Shown here: positions 15,701 to 22,249 of the stretch, one piece after another | How the letters are laid out: every line of letters starts with the position of its first letter | Numbering within the stretch: the first letter of the stretch is position 1 | Virus record (IMG/VR): IMGVR_UViG_3300032080_000019 | Coordinates: 1-31,180 of that record | Strand: one strand, 5' to 3' | From: a virus | DNA length: 31,180 nucleotides | Position numbers and translations under genes: made by a program | The notes under the pieces: generated by a model | The model's database searches: none | What the model saw: only the letters and a program-made list of their open reading frames with translations | What the model was told of the DNA's origin: nothing

Positions 15701-17116
15701 GGCGCGGTAGTAGGCCTCCTCGCTGGCGGTCAGGGTAATTTTGCCCTTGGTGAGGGCCTTGTCCAGGTCCATGGCCATCTGCTGGCTGCGCGTCAGCTTG
15801 TCCAGGCCCAGGGCCTCGCGGTTCGTTTCGAACGCGGCTTGCTCGGCCGCATCGATGAGCGACTGGTAGTTCTTGAGGCGATCGGCTTCTGCTTTCTTGG
15901 CCGTGTCAGCCGCCTTCTTCTGCGCATCGGACAAGCCGGCGACCGCCCGGGTTTCGATCTTGAGGCCTTCTAGCCGGTCTTTCGTCTGCTTGCTGCCCGC
16001 GTTTCGGGCTTCCTGGGCTTTCTGCGCGGCTCCCAGGATCGCCGCGCTCGTTTCGTCCACCTGGCGGCGTTCTTCCTTCGCCTCGGCCACCCGAGCGCGG
16101 CCGATCTCCTGCACCCCGCGCAGCGTCGAGCCGTCGATCAACCCTTGGAATCCGCCAGTGAAAAGGACGGCCGCCTGCGCCGCGAACGCGCCGATGTCCT
16201 TTCCGATCGTCTTGAACACGTAGGCCACGTTGGTGCCCAGCACCATGATGGCTTCGAAGAAAGTGGTTAAGCCTTGATGGATGGGGCTAATCTCCTGGAT
16301 CTTTCCGCCCTCTTCGGCCGCCGCGCTGGTGACGGCCTTGAACATGGCCTGCAAATCCACCAGGGCGGCGGATAGGGCCATCACGCTGCCGCGCACGGTA
16401 TCACCAAAGCCCGAGGTGCTGAACGCGGTAAGCGTGCGTTTCCAGGTGTCGGAGAGGGCCGACAAATCGCCATCCAGCGTATCGGCCTGGCGCGACATGG
16501 CGCCGGCGAAATTAACCTCGCCGATTTGCATCAGGTATTTTTCGATTTCGGCCGCGTTGTTGCCCACTTTCGTGGTAACGCCCTGGAAGGTGAGCGACAC
16601 TTGATCGCCCTGCTGTTTGGCCTTGATGCCGAATTCCTTGAGCCGTTCGAATTCGCCCGTGGCGGCGTCGGCCACGGCCTCGATAAGCTGGTTCAGGTTC
16701 TTGCCCATCGCCGACGCCGTGTTGCCGTACGACGTCAGCGCGCGTTCCGATGGTGTCAGGCCCAGGTTGCGGAGCTTGAGGAAACCTTCGGTCACCTCCT
16801 GCAGGCTGTATGGCGTTTTGGCGGCGAACTCTTGCAGCACGCCGAACACTTCGCGCGCCGCCTTGCTCGACCCTGTGATAGTGATGAGCGACGCATTCAG
16901 CTTGTCAAACTCGCGCTGCGCACCGATCACCTGGCCGACCAGTGCGCCCAGGCCGAGACCTACCCCCAAACTACCCAGCACGTTCTTGAACTGATTTACC
17001 GCCCGGGTCATTTGCCCCATGGCGGTGTTCACCTCGCCGCGCGCCCGGTTCAAGTCTTGTTGGAGCCGCGCAATGTCGGCACGGAGCCGGATTTCTACGT
17101 CGGAGACGATTGCCAT
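12773..17116 (-). CDS. Tape measure protein with DUF4214 C-terminal domain
   Basis: A 1447-residue tail length protein. The N-terminus has the usual TMP layout: coiled coil (residues 1-45), a hydrophobic GVGLGLGALVGQVIGAQ patch, then LQEFAAKTPYSLQEVTEGF typical of siphovirus tape measures. Long Ala/Glu/Gln-rich helices fill the middle, with hydrophobic, Gly-rich membrane-like segments around 660-780. Near 1335-1383 sits a DUF4214-like module (ALYNSILGRASDAAGLKYYL), seen in some tape measures and bacterial surface proteins. At roughly 0.15 nm per residue the tail would be about 215 nm (family-based estimate). It follows the chaperone frameshift product by 17 bases. Confidence 0.95.
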   Translation of the reverse strand: MAIVSDVEIRLRADIARLQQDLNRARGEVNTAMGQMTRAVNQFKNVLGSLGVGLGLGALVGQVIGAQREFDKLNASLITITGSSKAAREVFGVLQEFAAKTPYSLQEVTEGFLKLRNLGLTPSERALTSYGNTASAMGKNLNQLIEAVADAATGEFERLKEFGIKAKQQGDQVSLTFQGVTTKVGNNAAEIEKYLMQIGEVNFAGAMSRQADTLDGDLSALSDTWKRTLTAFSTSGFGDTVRGSVMALSAALVDLQAMFKAVTSAAAEEGGKIQEISPIHQGLTTFFEAIMVLGTNVAYVFKTIGKDIGAFAAQAAVLFTGGFQGLIDGSTLRGVQEIGRARVAEAKEERRQVDETSAAILGAAQKAQEARNAGSKQTKDRLEGLKIETRAVAGLSDAQKKAADTAKKAEADRLKNYQSLIDAAEQAAFETNREALGLDKLTRSQQMAMDLDKALTKGKITLTASEEAYYRAVIESIGASEDMVKANEAAKKAADEERKAVEALENQRTQSLDAARTEAESAERLVATFGMSAQAIEELTIARLEDQRAQLLGAEGNEKEIEYLTQLIELKQRNASAVGELEELQKTRDMWESIEKTAHDTFVSIMDGGKDAATRLKDTFKNIFFDWLYQQTLKKWIINLQGNATMGGGGLSSLADMFGGATGGGSSGGSGFLGGASNLLSIGKTIYQGFTGGLMTSLGTTITNLGTTFGSAAVAEFGAGMSGVAGSNLAAGTAASAGATSASVIPIIGWIIAGMNAANGFFKQGFDMQNGTVKDPLGLGSGIKLVDKLFRGIGLSNTAANIFSGQAVFAKLFGRANPVVESSGLRGEFNSGGVMAQNFYKILEKGGVFRSDKRYEVTQGANSEFGQMLTETFAALKGSAKDLGAALGVSTAGLDDFRYAFDITFSKDKEEQQKQITDLLSGLGDSLANTLVPNLAQFAAEGETAAATLQRLATNAAGVNQILQMLGVDGMKAFGAASIEARERLLALTGGVDALAQQTSFFAQNFLTDAARMAPVQKQVTDQLAALGYAGVKTTDQFAGAVMDLVNGGGLATEAGARTYAALLALAPAFKQMVDYTEQAKTAAEAAAQAEKDLAQAREEAAEEARQAAAQALRDTANDMFALLQRSVNARKDALAAEFDALMERLGAAIEAQQDKVTRLSSLQQALAGTTVGGASDQQLQAGRAKAQADIATALAIAKASGVLPTSESIKDALAAVSRDAGDQFATLVDAQRDQLRTQNNIEELAAITGRELTTAERTLASLESQRTAAQNAYNAEIARLDAMVEKAQQQLDAINGVRTDVTSIPAAFKAFADSILAALQNQVIASQPSVTPTTQIEALYNSILGRASDAAGLKYYLDLYNAGASLANIAQDIRNSAEYRGGLYTTQQAGTMGSGDNNLAAAVENLSTRWAKIEGALVESATATTRMSSQIDQVTSGGNAMRTELA

Positions 17117-17133
17117 TGCGCGGGGTTCCCTTT

Positions 17134-17972
17134 CTATTTACAAAATGCGTCGAGCTGTCGCTCCATGTTCAGCATTTTCGCCCGGCGGTATTGCCAGGCT
17201 ACCTCAGGCCAAGGGCATGGCGCCTCCGGCTTGGTGGCGGCGTGCAACTGCCCTTGATACTCCCTGGACAACTTCACCAGGGCTCGGCTTTCCCAAGGTT
17301 GGAACTGCACCTTGAGCAGCCTTTCTACTTCGTTCACATCGCCCGCCTCCCATGCCCCGTCTTTAGAAACAGGGCCGAATTCGAAGAGGTACCCCACCAA
17401 GTACTCGGCCCATGAAATCCGGGGCATCGCCACCACAAGGCCTGCGGCTTCTATCTGTTCACGCCGTGGGCGTTGCGCTTTTGCCGGCGAGCCTTTCTTG
17501 CCAGGAGGGGTCTCGGGCGCGGTGTTCAGCCAGCCGATGTAGCGGACGTGCTGGGCGAGTTCGTCGACGAAGCTGGCATGAAGTTTCCCCGATCGTTGAA
17601 CGTCTTTTCAACGCCATCGGCGATGTGGCCCAGCTTGGGGTTCAGGTACAGGGCCTTATACGCTTCGTAGCCGGCCTTGCCGCCGTATGTGAAGTTGTCG
17701 AACGATTCGGTGATGGCGGCCAGGAACTCGGCGCGCTCCACGCGCTTGGCTTCCTCCGCGTTCTTCTGCGATTTGCCGGTCAGCAGCGCCACCGAGCGGG
17801 TAGCCTGTTTCTCGTCGCGCACGTGCTGCGCGCGCATCGCTTTGTCGGTGCCGGGACCGGCGATGGTGATGGTTACCTCGCGGCCTTTGTCGTCGAACTG
17901 CTCGGTGCCGTCGGCCGCCGTTACGTGGTACTTGGCGGTGTCGGTGATTTCCAGGGTACTGATATCGAACAT
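17134..17972 (-). CDS. Tail assembly chaperone frameshift fusion (G-T analogue)
   Basis: The long chaperone form made by a -1 frameshift: 130 residues from the ATG at 17972 through the AAC codon at 17585-17583, then 149 residues in the -1 frame starting CTT CAT GCC and ending LDAFCK. The downstream frame has no stop between the slip site and 17136, and no usual start before the GTG at 17436, which lies deep inside it. This mirrors lambda gpG/gpGT, where the T part recruits tail tube protein to the tape measure. Predicted product 279 residues. Supported by gene position (tube - chaperone - tape measure) and the slip site. Confidence 0.85.
17526..17972 (-). CDS. Tail assembly chaperone, short form (G analogue)
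   Basis: A 148-residue protein from the ATG at 17972 (MFDISTLEITDTAKYHV), directly between tail tube and tape measure, where siphophages encode the tail assembly chaperone. The N-terminal half is a small beta domain (YHVTAADGTEQFDDKGREVT), the C-terminal half helical. The last residues (ASSTNSPSTSATSAG) are low complexity, as expected when the zero-frame tail is only the read-through alternative to frameshifting. The start has AAAGGG 6 bases upstream inside the leader motif; upstream GTG/ATG options would overlap the leader hairpin. Confidence 0.85.
   Translation of the reverse strand: MFDISTLEITDTAKYHVTAADGTEQFDDKGREVTITIAGPGTDKAMRAQHVRDEKQATRSVALLTGKSQKNAEEAKRVERAEFLAAITESFDNFTYGGKAGYEAYKALYLNPKLGHIADGVEKTFNDRGNFMPASSTNSPSTSATSAG
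17583..17589 (-). promoter_or_regulatory. -1 frameshift slippery heptamer G GGA AAC
   Basis: On the - strand the heptamer reads G GGA AAC in the chaperone frame, the X XXY YYZ form that permits -1 slippage to GGG AAA. Lambda uses GGGAAAG at the same place in its G gene. The AAC codon begins 387 bases (129 codons) after the ATG, so the phase is exact. Confidence 0.85.
17594..17613 (-). promoter_or_regulatory. Hairpin just upstream of the slip site
   Basis: On the - strand CGTTGAA and TTCAACG form a perfect 7-bp stem with a 6-base loop, ending 4 bases before the slippery heptamer. An upstream hairpin can modulate frameshifting as the ribosome melts it, but that is inferred. Confidence 0.45.
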
Positions 17973-17978
17973 GGTTTC

Positions 17979-17990
17979 CCTTTCGAGAGG
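17979..17990 (-). promoter_or_regulatory. Chaperone leader/RBS motif CCTCTCGAAAGG
   Basis: Carries the AAAGG Shine-Dalgarno core 6 bases before the ATG at 17972. Identical to the + strand leader at 1427-1438 and exactly complementary to the hairpin loop segment at 18018-18029. Confidence 0.6.
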
Positions 17991-18003
17991 AGTTGGCACC
18001 GAA

Positions 18004-18046
18004 CCCGCCGCGCGCCCCCTCTCGAAAGGTTTTTACGCGCGGCGGG
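18004..18046 (-). promoter_or_regulatory. 11-bp hairpin with loop complementary to downstream RBS
   Basis: CCCGCCGCGCG (18036-18046 read on the - strand) pairs perfectly with CGCGCGGCGGG (18004-18014), enclosing a 21-base loop. The loop holds CCTTTCGAGAGG, the exact reverse complement of the chaperone leader CCTCTCGAAAGG at 17979-17990. The mRNA could form an H-type pseudoknot that hides the chaperone ribosome-binding site. No T-run follows, so it is not a simple terminator. Confidence 0.6.
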
Positions 18047-18079
18047 ACGATGCCCGGTTATGCCCAGGTGGGCGAAAAG

Positions 18080-18556
18080 TTACGGCGTCGGTTCCACGCG
18101 GATGACTTCGGAGTCGCGCAGGATCGACAGAGTGCCAGTCAGTGCATCGTTCGGACCGCCGCCGGCATCCGACAGCGACAGCACGTAGCCCGTGAAGTAC
18201 AGCACCGCGCCGGACTGGCGGGTCAGGCGGAACGAGCAGATGGAGCGATCCCGCATGGCGGTGTCGGCCGTGTTGAACGCATCGGTGCCGGTCAGCCATT
18301 GGATCGTGAAGTCGGCCTGAGGGAAGGTGTACGTGCCCGGCTTCTGGCGGGTGCGGCCGCGCGATACCACTGTCAGGGTGGCGATGTCGGAATTGCGGCC
18401 CTCGACCGCGCCGACGTTGGTCAGCTCGAAGCCGTCATCGTCGGTCACGCCGGTGAACAGCGTCACATAGGCGGCCGAGGTGTCAGCGGTGGGTCGGCCG
18501 GCCGCGATGTGCAGCGTGGTGCCGGCGATAACTTCGAAATCGGGTTCGAATGCCAT
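18080..18556 (-). CDS. Major tail tube protein
   Basis: A 158-residue protein in the tail tube position (after the tail terminator, before the chaperone). The sequence is mostly beta (FEVIAGTTLHIAAG; FTIQWLTGTDAFNTADTAM; LYFTGYVLSLSDAGG) and ends in GTLSILRDSEVIRV, like siphovirus tube proteins where a final beta segment completes the ring fold. Hexamers would stack around the tape measure. GGAG lies 7 bases before the ATG at 18556. Both flanks carry hairpins, fitting a gene expressed at a different level from its neighbours. Confidence 0.85.
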   Translation of the reverse strand: MAFEPDFEVIAGTTLHIAAGRPTADTSAAYVTLFTGVTDDDGFELTNVGAVEGRNSDIATLTVVSRGRTRQKPGTYTFPQADFTIQWLTGTDAFNTADTAMRDRSICSFRLTRQSGAVLYFTGYVLSLSDAGGGPNDALTGTLSILRDSEVIRVEPTP

Positions 18557-18575
18557 TCTTACTCTCCTGTGATAA

Positions 18576-18607
18576 AGCCCGCTCGCACCATGCGATACGG
18601 GCGGGCT
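18576..18607 (-). terminator. Bulged hairpin ahead of tail tube gene
   Basis: On the - strand AGCCCGC (18607-18601) pairs with GCGGGCT (18582-18576), with an inner TCGCA/TGCGA stem and a 3-base loop; the transcript continues TTTATC. It may be a weak terminator or an mRNA processing/stability element that sets tube protein level. Confidence 0.45.
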
Positions 18608-18624
18608 AGAAGCTCACCAGTATT

Positions 18625-19038
18625 TTAGTTCGCTTCGGCAAAAGTTACCATGAAATCACGCGACTGCTCGAAAATTTTGTCGTCGCCTGGGTAAATATCC
18701 GGGTTCACGCTTACCGGGTCGACCATGTTGACGGTAAAGCCGGCCACCTCGCCGATGTTGTACCCCGGCCCCAGCTTCGTCGCTTGGATCAATTGTTTCT
18801 GCTGGGCGTAGTCCTTAGCGTACACCGTCACCTGCACGCGCGAGCGCACGGTGGTCTTAGCGCGCCCGCGCGTGGTGGTCTTCCACGGCTCGCTGGCGCT
18901 GATCTCGGTGATGCCGATGGCTGGCACCGAGTCGCCTTGCGGTAACGCACCGATGATCACTCGGCTGGCGGGCACGCCGGCGGCTGCTACGGCGGGCCAG
19001 TTGATCAGCAGTTCGCGGATAATTCGGACGGCGCTCAT
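18625..19038 (-). CDS. Tail terminator/completion-like protein (DUF3168-like)
   Basis: A 137-residue protein in the gpU/gp17 position between the HK97 gp10-like protein and the tube. It starts with a helix (MSAVRIIRELLINWPAVAAA) and continues with alternating beta strands (RSRVQVTVYAKDYAQQKQL) as in the alpha-beta fold of DUF3168-type tail completion proteins. It would cap the tube and dock it to the head. The start overlaps the upstream stop by ATGA. Assignment rests on position and fold pattern. Confidence 0.72.
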   Translation of the reverse strand: MSAVRIIRELLINWPAVAAAGVPASRVIIGALPQGDSVPAIGITEISASEPWKTTTRGRAKTTVRSRVQVTVYAKDYAQQKQLIQATKLGPGYNIGEVAGFTVNMVDPVSVNPDIYPGDDKIFEQSRDFMVTFAEAN

Positions 19039-19538
19039 TCTTCGGGGTCCGCAGGAGTGGGGGCCGGCGTGTTGATGCCGGCATTGGTGAGCCGCTGGCG
19101 AATACGCCGCGTCACCGCCTCGATCGCCCGCCCGAGCGATGCATCGGCCGCGGGCCGCATGAACGGTTGCGGGCGGGTGCCGGGGTGGTCCGCGCTGCGT
19201 ACTTCGGCGCCGTTGATCCGCAGCGCGCCGCCACGCCGCCGCGGCTGGATGACGTGCGGCCGGGTGCCAAACTCCACCAGGTGGGCGTACCAGGCGACGA
19301 AGTTGCCCACCTTGACGCTGGCGGTTACGGTGCCCTTTCGGTACCGCGTGGTAATCCGCGCGCTGGCGGCCAGCTGGCCCGAGTCCACCGGGATCCGCTG
19401 CCGAACCTCGTCCAGCACCTCTTTCGCGCCTTCACGCAGGGCCGAGCGCATGATGTTGCGCTCCATCTTCGCTGGCAGCGTTTGCAGGAGGTTGTCCAGC
19501 TCCCGCCCACCGCCTATTGCTTCGTCACGTGTCGCCAT
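19035..19538 (-). CDS. HK97 gp10-like neck protein
   Basis: A 167-residue protein of the HK97 gp10 family. Hallmarks are an N-terminal helix with ALREGAKEVLDEVRQRIPVD followed by SGQLAASARI, then AWYAHLVEFGTRPHVIQPR and a C-terminal helical end after PFMRPA. Members act at the head-tail junction during assembly. The start lies inside the end of the head-closure gene (14-base overlap). Confidence 0.88.
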   Translation of the reverse strand: MATRDEAIGGGRELDNLLQTLPAKMERNIMRSALREGAKEVLDEVRQRIPVDSGQLAASARITTRYRKGTVTASVKVGNFVAWYAHLVEFGTRPHVIQPRRRGGALRINGAEVRSADHPGTRPQPFMRPAADASLGRAIEAVTRRIRQRLTNAGINTPAPTPADPEE

Positions 19539-19878
19539 GGGTGGTGTACTCCGTTATCACGAACTCTATCCACTCGCGCCGGCCAATCTCCACGGGTGGG
19601 CTGGAAATCTGGTACACCTCGTCGATGTCGTTGTGCACGATCACGCGCATGGCCGAGTCCACGCCGCGCATGAAACGCATCCGTACGCGGGCGGTGCGGT
19701 CAGCGACGCGAGCGCCGTTGCGCACCTGCTCGCTCTTGCTGGGCAAGGTGTCCTGCACCTGGGCCGGCAGCCGCGCGAAAATCACGTCCCACTCGTCGAT
19801 CGGCTGCAAGCCGTAGCCGTTGTCTACCATGCGCTGGCGCTGCAGGCTTACGCGGCGGTCGAGATCCGCGCCCCTCAT
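19525..19878 (-). CDS. Head closure / head-tail adaptor (SPP1 gp16-like)
   Basis: A 117-residue protein from the ATG at 19878 (MRGADLDRRVSLQRQRMVDN). The LDRRVSLQRQ start, the DEWDVIFARLPAQV segment and the RVRMRFMRGVDSAMRVIVHN segment match the phage head-tail joining family (SPP1 gp16/HK97 gp7-like), a beta-barrel ring that closes the connector. It overlaps the gp6-like gene by ATGA. Confidence 0.85.
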   Translation of the reverse strand: MRGADLDRRVSLQRQRMVDNGYGLQPIDEWDVIFARLPAQVQDTLPSKSEQVRNGARVADRTARVRMRFMRGVDSAMRVIVHNDIDEVYQISSPPVEIGRREWIEFVITEYTTHGDT

Positions 19879-20441
19879 ACATACACCATATACGGGTGCC
19901 ACAACCAGCTCATGAAATCCTCGGGCAAAGGCTGCACAGTCACGCCGGCGGTGAGCGCTTCCCGGTTCTCGTACATCGCGGCGATTGCCATCAGCATCCA
20001 CATTTTCAGCTGCGCCGGAACGCTCGCGGCGTCCGCATAGCCTACCTCCACGCGCACGGTGCGCGGGCTGCTGGGCTGTGCCTCGGGCCACACGCCGCCG
20101 TAGGGCAGCCCGATGATGGCCGGCTCGACGAACGAGTCGACCGCCAGGTCGGCCAGGTCGATCGGCTGCGTGGTGCCGGAGGTGTCCAGGTACGTCACGC
20201 CCACCAGTTGTCGGAAAGGCGCCACAGGTACGCGCAGGCCGAAGCCCCACAGTTTCGACGCGAACTCAATCGTTTGCGCCATGAGGAGCCGGTTTGTGCG
20301 TTTCTCGAGCATGCCGCGCGCCGCCGCGATCATCATGCTGATCTGTGCGTCCTCGTCGTCGAAAACCACCCGGAGGTGGGCTTTCGCCTCCTCCAGGGTG
20401 ATCGGCTCGGCGGCCGGCGGGATGACGACTTTGTAGGCCAT
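19875..20441 (-). CDS. Head-tail connector, gp6-like (QLRG family)
   Basis: A 188-residue protein from the ATG at 20441 (MAYKVVIPPAAEPITLEEAK). The segment AHLRVVFDDEDAQISMMIAA followed by ARGMLEKRTNR is the signature of HK97 gp6-like connectors, and the C-terminal helix QLKMWMLMAIAAMYENRE is also typical. It would form the ring under the portal. A longer in-frame start at 20543 was not used because it lies inside the preceding gene and the family begins near MAYK. Confidence 0.88.
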   Translation of the reverse strand: MAYKVVIPPAAEPITLEEAKAHLRVVFDDEDAQISMMIAAARGMLEKRTNRLLMAQTIEFASKLWGFGLRVPVAPFRQLVGVTYLDTSGTTQPIDLADLAVDSFVEPAIIGLPYGGVWPEAQPSSPRTVRVEVGYADAASVPAQLKMWMLMAIAAMYENREALTAGVTVQPLPEDFMSWLWHPYMVYV

Positions 20442-20449
20442 GCCAGATC

Positions 20450-22249
20450 CTATAGGTAAGTTATCGTTTCGGGGCCGATGTTCGGGCGCCGGTACTGCCT
20501 CATGTCGGCGGGCGCGCGGGTGAACTTCCCGGCACCTCGACAAGGGGATGATAACGCAAGCGTGGCCCTCGTGGGGTTGCTGAAATCCACTTGGGGGTCA
20601 AGATCGATGTTCGCTGCGCAGCCGGGCGCGGCATTCAGAGCCATTTCCACCCCCGCAATCAACGCGACAGGGGCCGGATTTCCAGCGCCTGTAAACACGT
20701 CATTGTTTTGGAAAAGCTGAACGCCTACAGGCTCACCAGATTGATTAACTTGGAACCAAGCCGCGCTAGATGCGCGGTGATAGCAAATGTTGTTGATAAA
20801 CTCCACCGTGCCGTCCGCAATGACAGGTTCAGGGACAGGGTAATTGTACGGATTAAACGTAGAAAGTCGAATTATATGGCCAACAGGATCAACAAACATA
20901 TTCTCTACTAGCCGCACACCGGTAGGGACATTGCGTATATACGCATCATCGCCCAATGCGGACGATCCCGAGCGGTAAAGCAATTCGGCCGTTATGGCAA
21001 TCGCATGGCTCACCCCTACGCGCGTATTCGTTAGTCGCATATTGCGCCATACGTTGCGGTAGACAAACGGAGCGCCATTAAGCTGGCTGCAAATTGTTTG
21101 ACCATCAAAATCACATTCAATAATGTAGCTTGATGGCGTTGTTGGGTATGTCGTACATGCGCGCCCGTAGGTATGCCATGTATCCCAAAATGCTTTGCAT
21201 CGATAGAATCCGCAATTGTCGGTAGGGTATCGATTATCTACATATGCCCCCATCGTAAAAGCAACGTGCATACTATTAATCGACGTGCAATATTCTGCGC
21301 GGCAATTAGTTGCGTTGTCGCGGAACGCAAAGGCGTCCGGTGCGTTGATCAGGTAATTGTAGGTGTTGTCCGGCTCCTGCTCTTGCGGCGACGTGCCCAT
21401 GTCAGCTACGCACCCGGTGAATAGCACGTTCGACACTTCCACCTTGGGCAGGGCGCTGTTGTCGCCGGCCGGGGCCGCGCGGAACCCGCCAGTGTAGAAG
21501 TATTTCGCCACGCAATTACGGAAAGTGATATTGGCGGTGGGGGCGGTGTCATTCACGCTCGATTGCGCTACAAACGCGGTGCTGTTCGCGCCCCATGCTT
21601 CGATGTTCTGCACCAGCACATTCGAACACTGCCGCAGCAGGAGGCACGTTTGCGCGCCAACCGTAGCTTGATCGCCTGCCAACAAGGCAAGACCGTTGTA
21701 GAACGTGGGCGGGTTCACCGTAGTGGACCCGGTGTAGACGTACAGCTTGTACCCCATGGCGCCTTGTGAGGGCCACCAGATATCATCATTGTCGAGGTTA
21801 GCGGTGATGCTGGCCAGGTCGTCGGCCGATGGCGTCTTGGCGCGGCGCCGCGCCGTGCCGACCGTGCGCTGGGTCCGCAGGTTGCCAGCCTTGTTGGCCC
21901 CCGTCCATAAGCGTTTGACCCGTGAGGTGGCACTCGCTCCGTTGCCGAACAGCTTTGACCAGACGCCGGCCCCCTCATGCGCCCACCCGGTGGCGCCGGA
22001 ATTTTCGTAGGTCAGCCCGTCGAGCACGGGCAAGCCGCCGGTTCCGTATGCATCTACCGTAATATTGTCTTTCGAGGCGATCGCGTCGAAGAAACCGCCC
22101 GAAGGATCGAAAGAGCAGTCCCGCTTCAGCAGGATGGTGTCGCCGCTTGCCGCCAAGGCCACCGCACGATCCCAAGTTTTGACAGGCAAAGCCTGCGTTC
22201 CTGAGTTAGTGTCAACGCCGTTGACAGAATCGGCGCAAATCGTCGCCAT
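20450..22249 (-). CDS. Beta-helix virion protein inserted in the head region
   Basis: A 599-residue protein resembling right-handed parallel beta-helix surface proteins: an N-terminal cap motif (GVDTNSGTQALPVKTWDRAV, then ASGDTILLK) and repeated short strands with Asn/Cys (NVLVQNIEAWG; ITFRNCVAKYF; VLFTGCVADMG). It is rich in cysteine compared with its neighbours. Unlike usual tailspikes it lies between capsid and connector genes, so a capsid-surface place is possible. The stretch about 20700-21400 is clearly AT-richer than the surroundings (several 60-base lines near 43-46% GC by hand count), suggesting recent acquisition. The start overlaps the preceding stop by ATGA. Substrate and active site are unknown. 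Confidence 0.75.
   Translation of the reverse strand: MATICADSVNGVDTNSGTQALPVKTWDRAVALAASGDTILLKRDCSFDPSGGFFDAIASKDNITVDAYGTGGLPVLDGLTYENSGATGWAHEGAGVWSKLFGNGASATSRVKRLWTGANKAGNLRTQRTVGTARRRAKTPSADDLASITANLDNDDIWWPSQGAMGYKLYVYTGSTTVNPPTFYNGLALLAGDQATVGAQTCLLLRQCSNVLVQNIEAWGANSTAFVAQSSVNDTAPTANITFRNCVAKYFYTGGFRAAPAGDNSALPKVEVSNVLFTGCVADMGTSPQEQEPDNTYNYLINAPDAFAFRDNATNCRAEYCTSINSMHVAFTMGAYVDNRYPTDNCGFYRCKAFWDTWHTYGRACTTYPTTPSSYIIECDFDGQTICSQLNGAPFVYRNVWRNMRLTNTRVGVSHAIAITAELLYRSGSSALGDDAYIRNVPTGVRLVENMFVDPVGHIIRLSTFNPYNYPVPEPVIADGTVEFINNICYHRASSAAWFQVNQSGEPVGVQLFQNNDVFTGAGNPAPVALIAGVEMALNAAPGCAANIDLDPQVDFSNPTRATLALSSPCRGAGKFTRAPADMRQYRRPNIGPETITYL

Noticed and set aside
17134-17436. Independent 100-residue gene from the GTG at 17436
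   Set aside because: The same frame is open up to the slippery heptamer without a start codon, and gene order matches the lambda G/GT arrangement, so it is the C-terminal part of a frameshift product.
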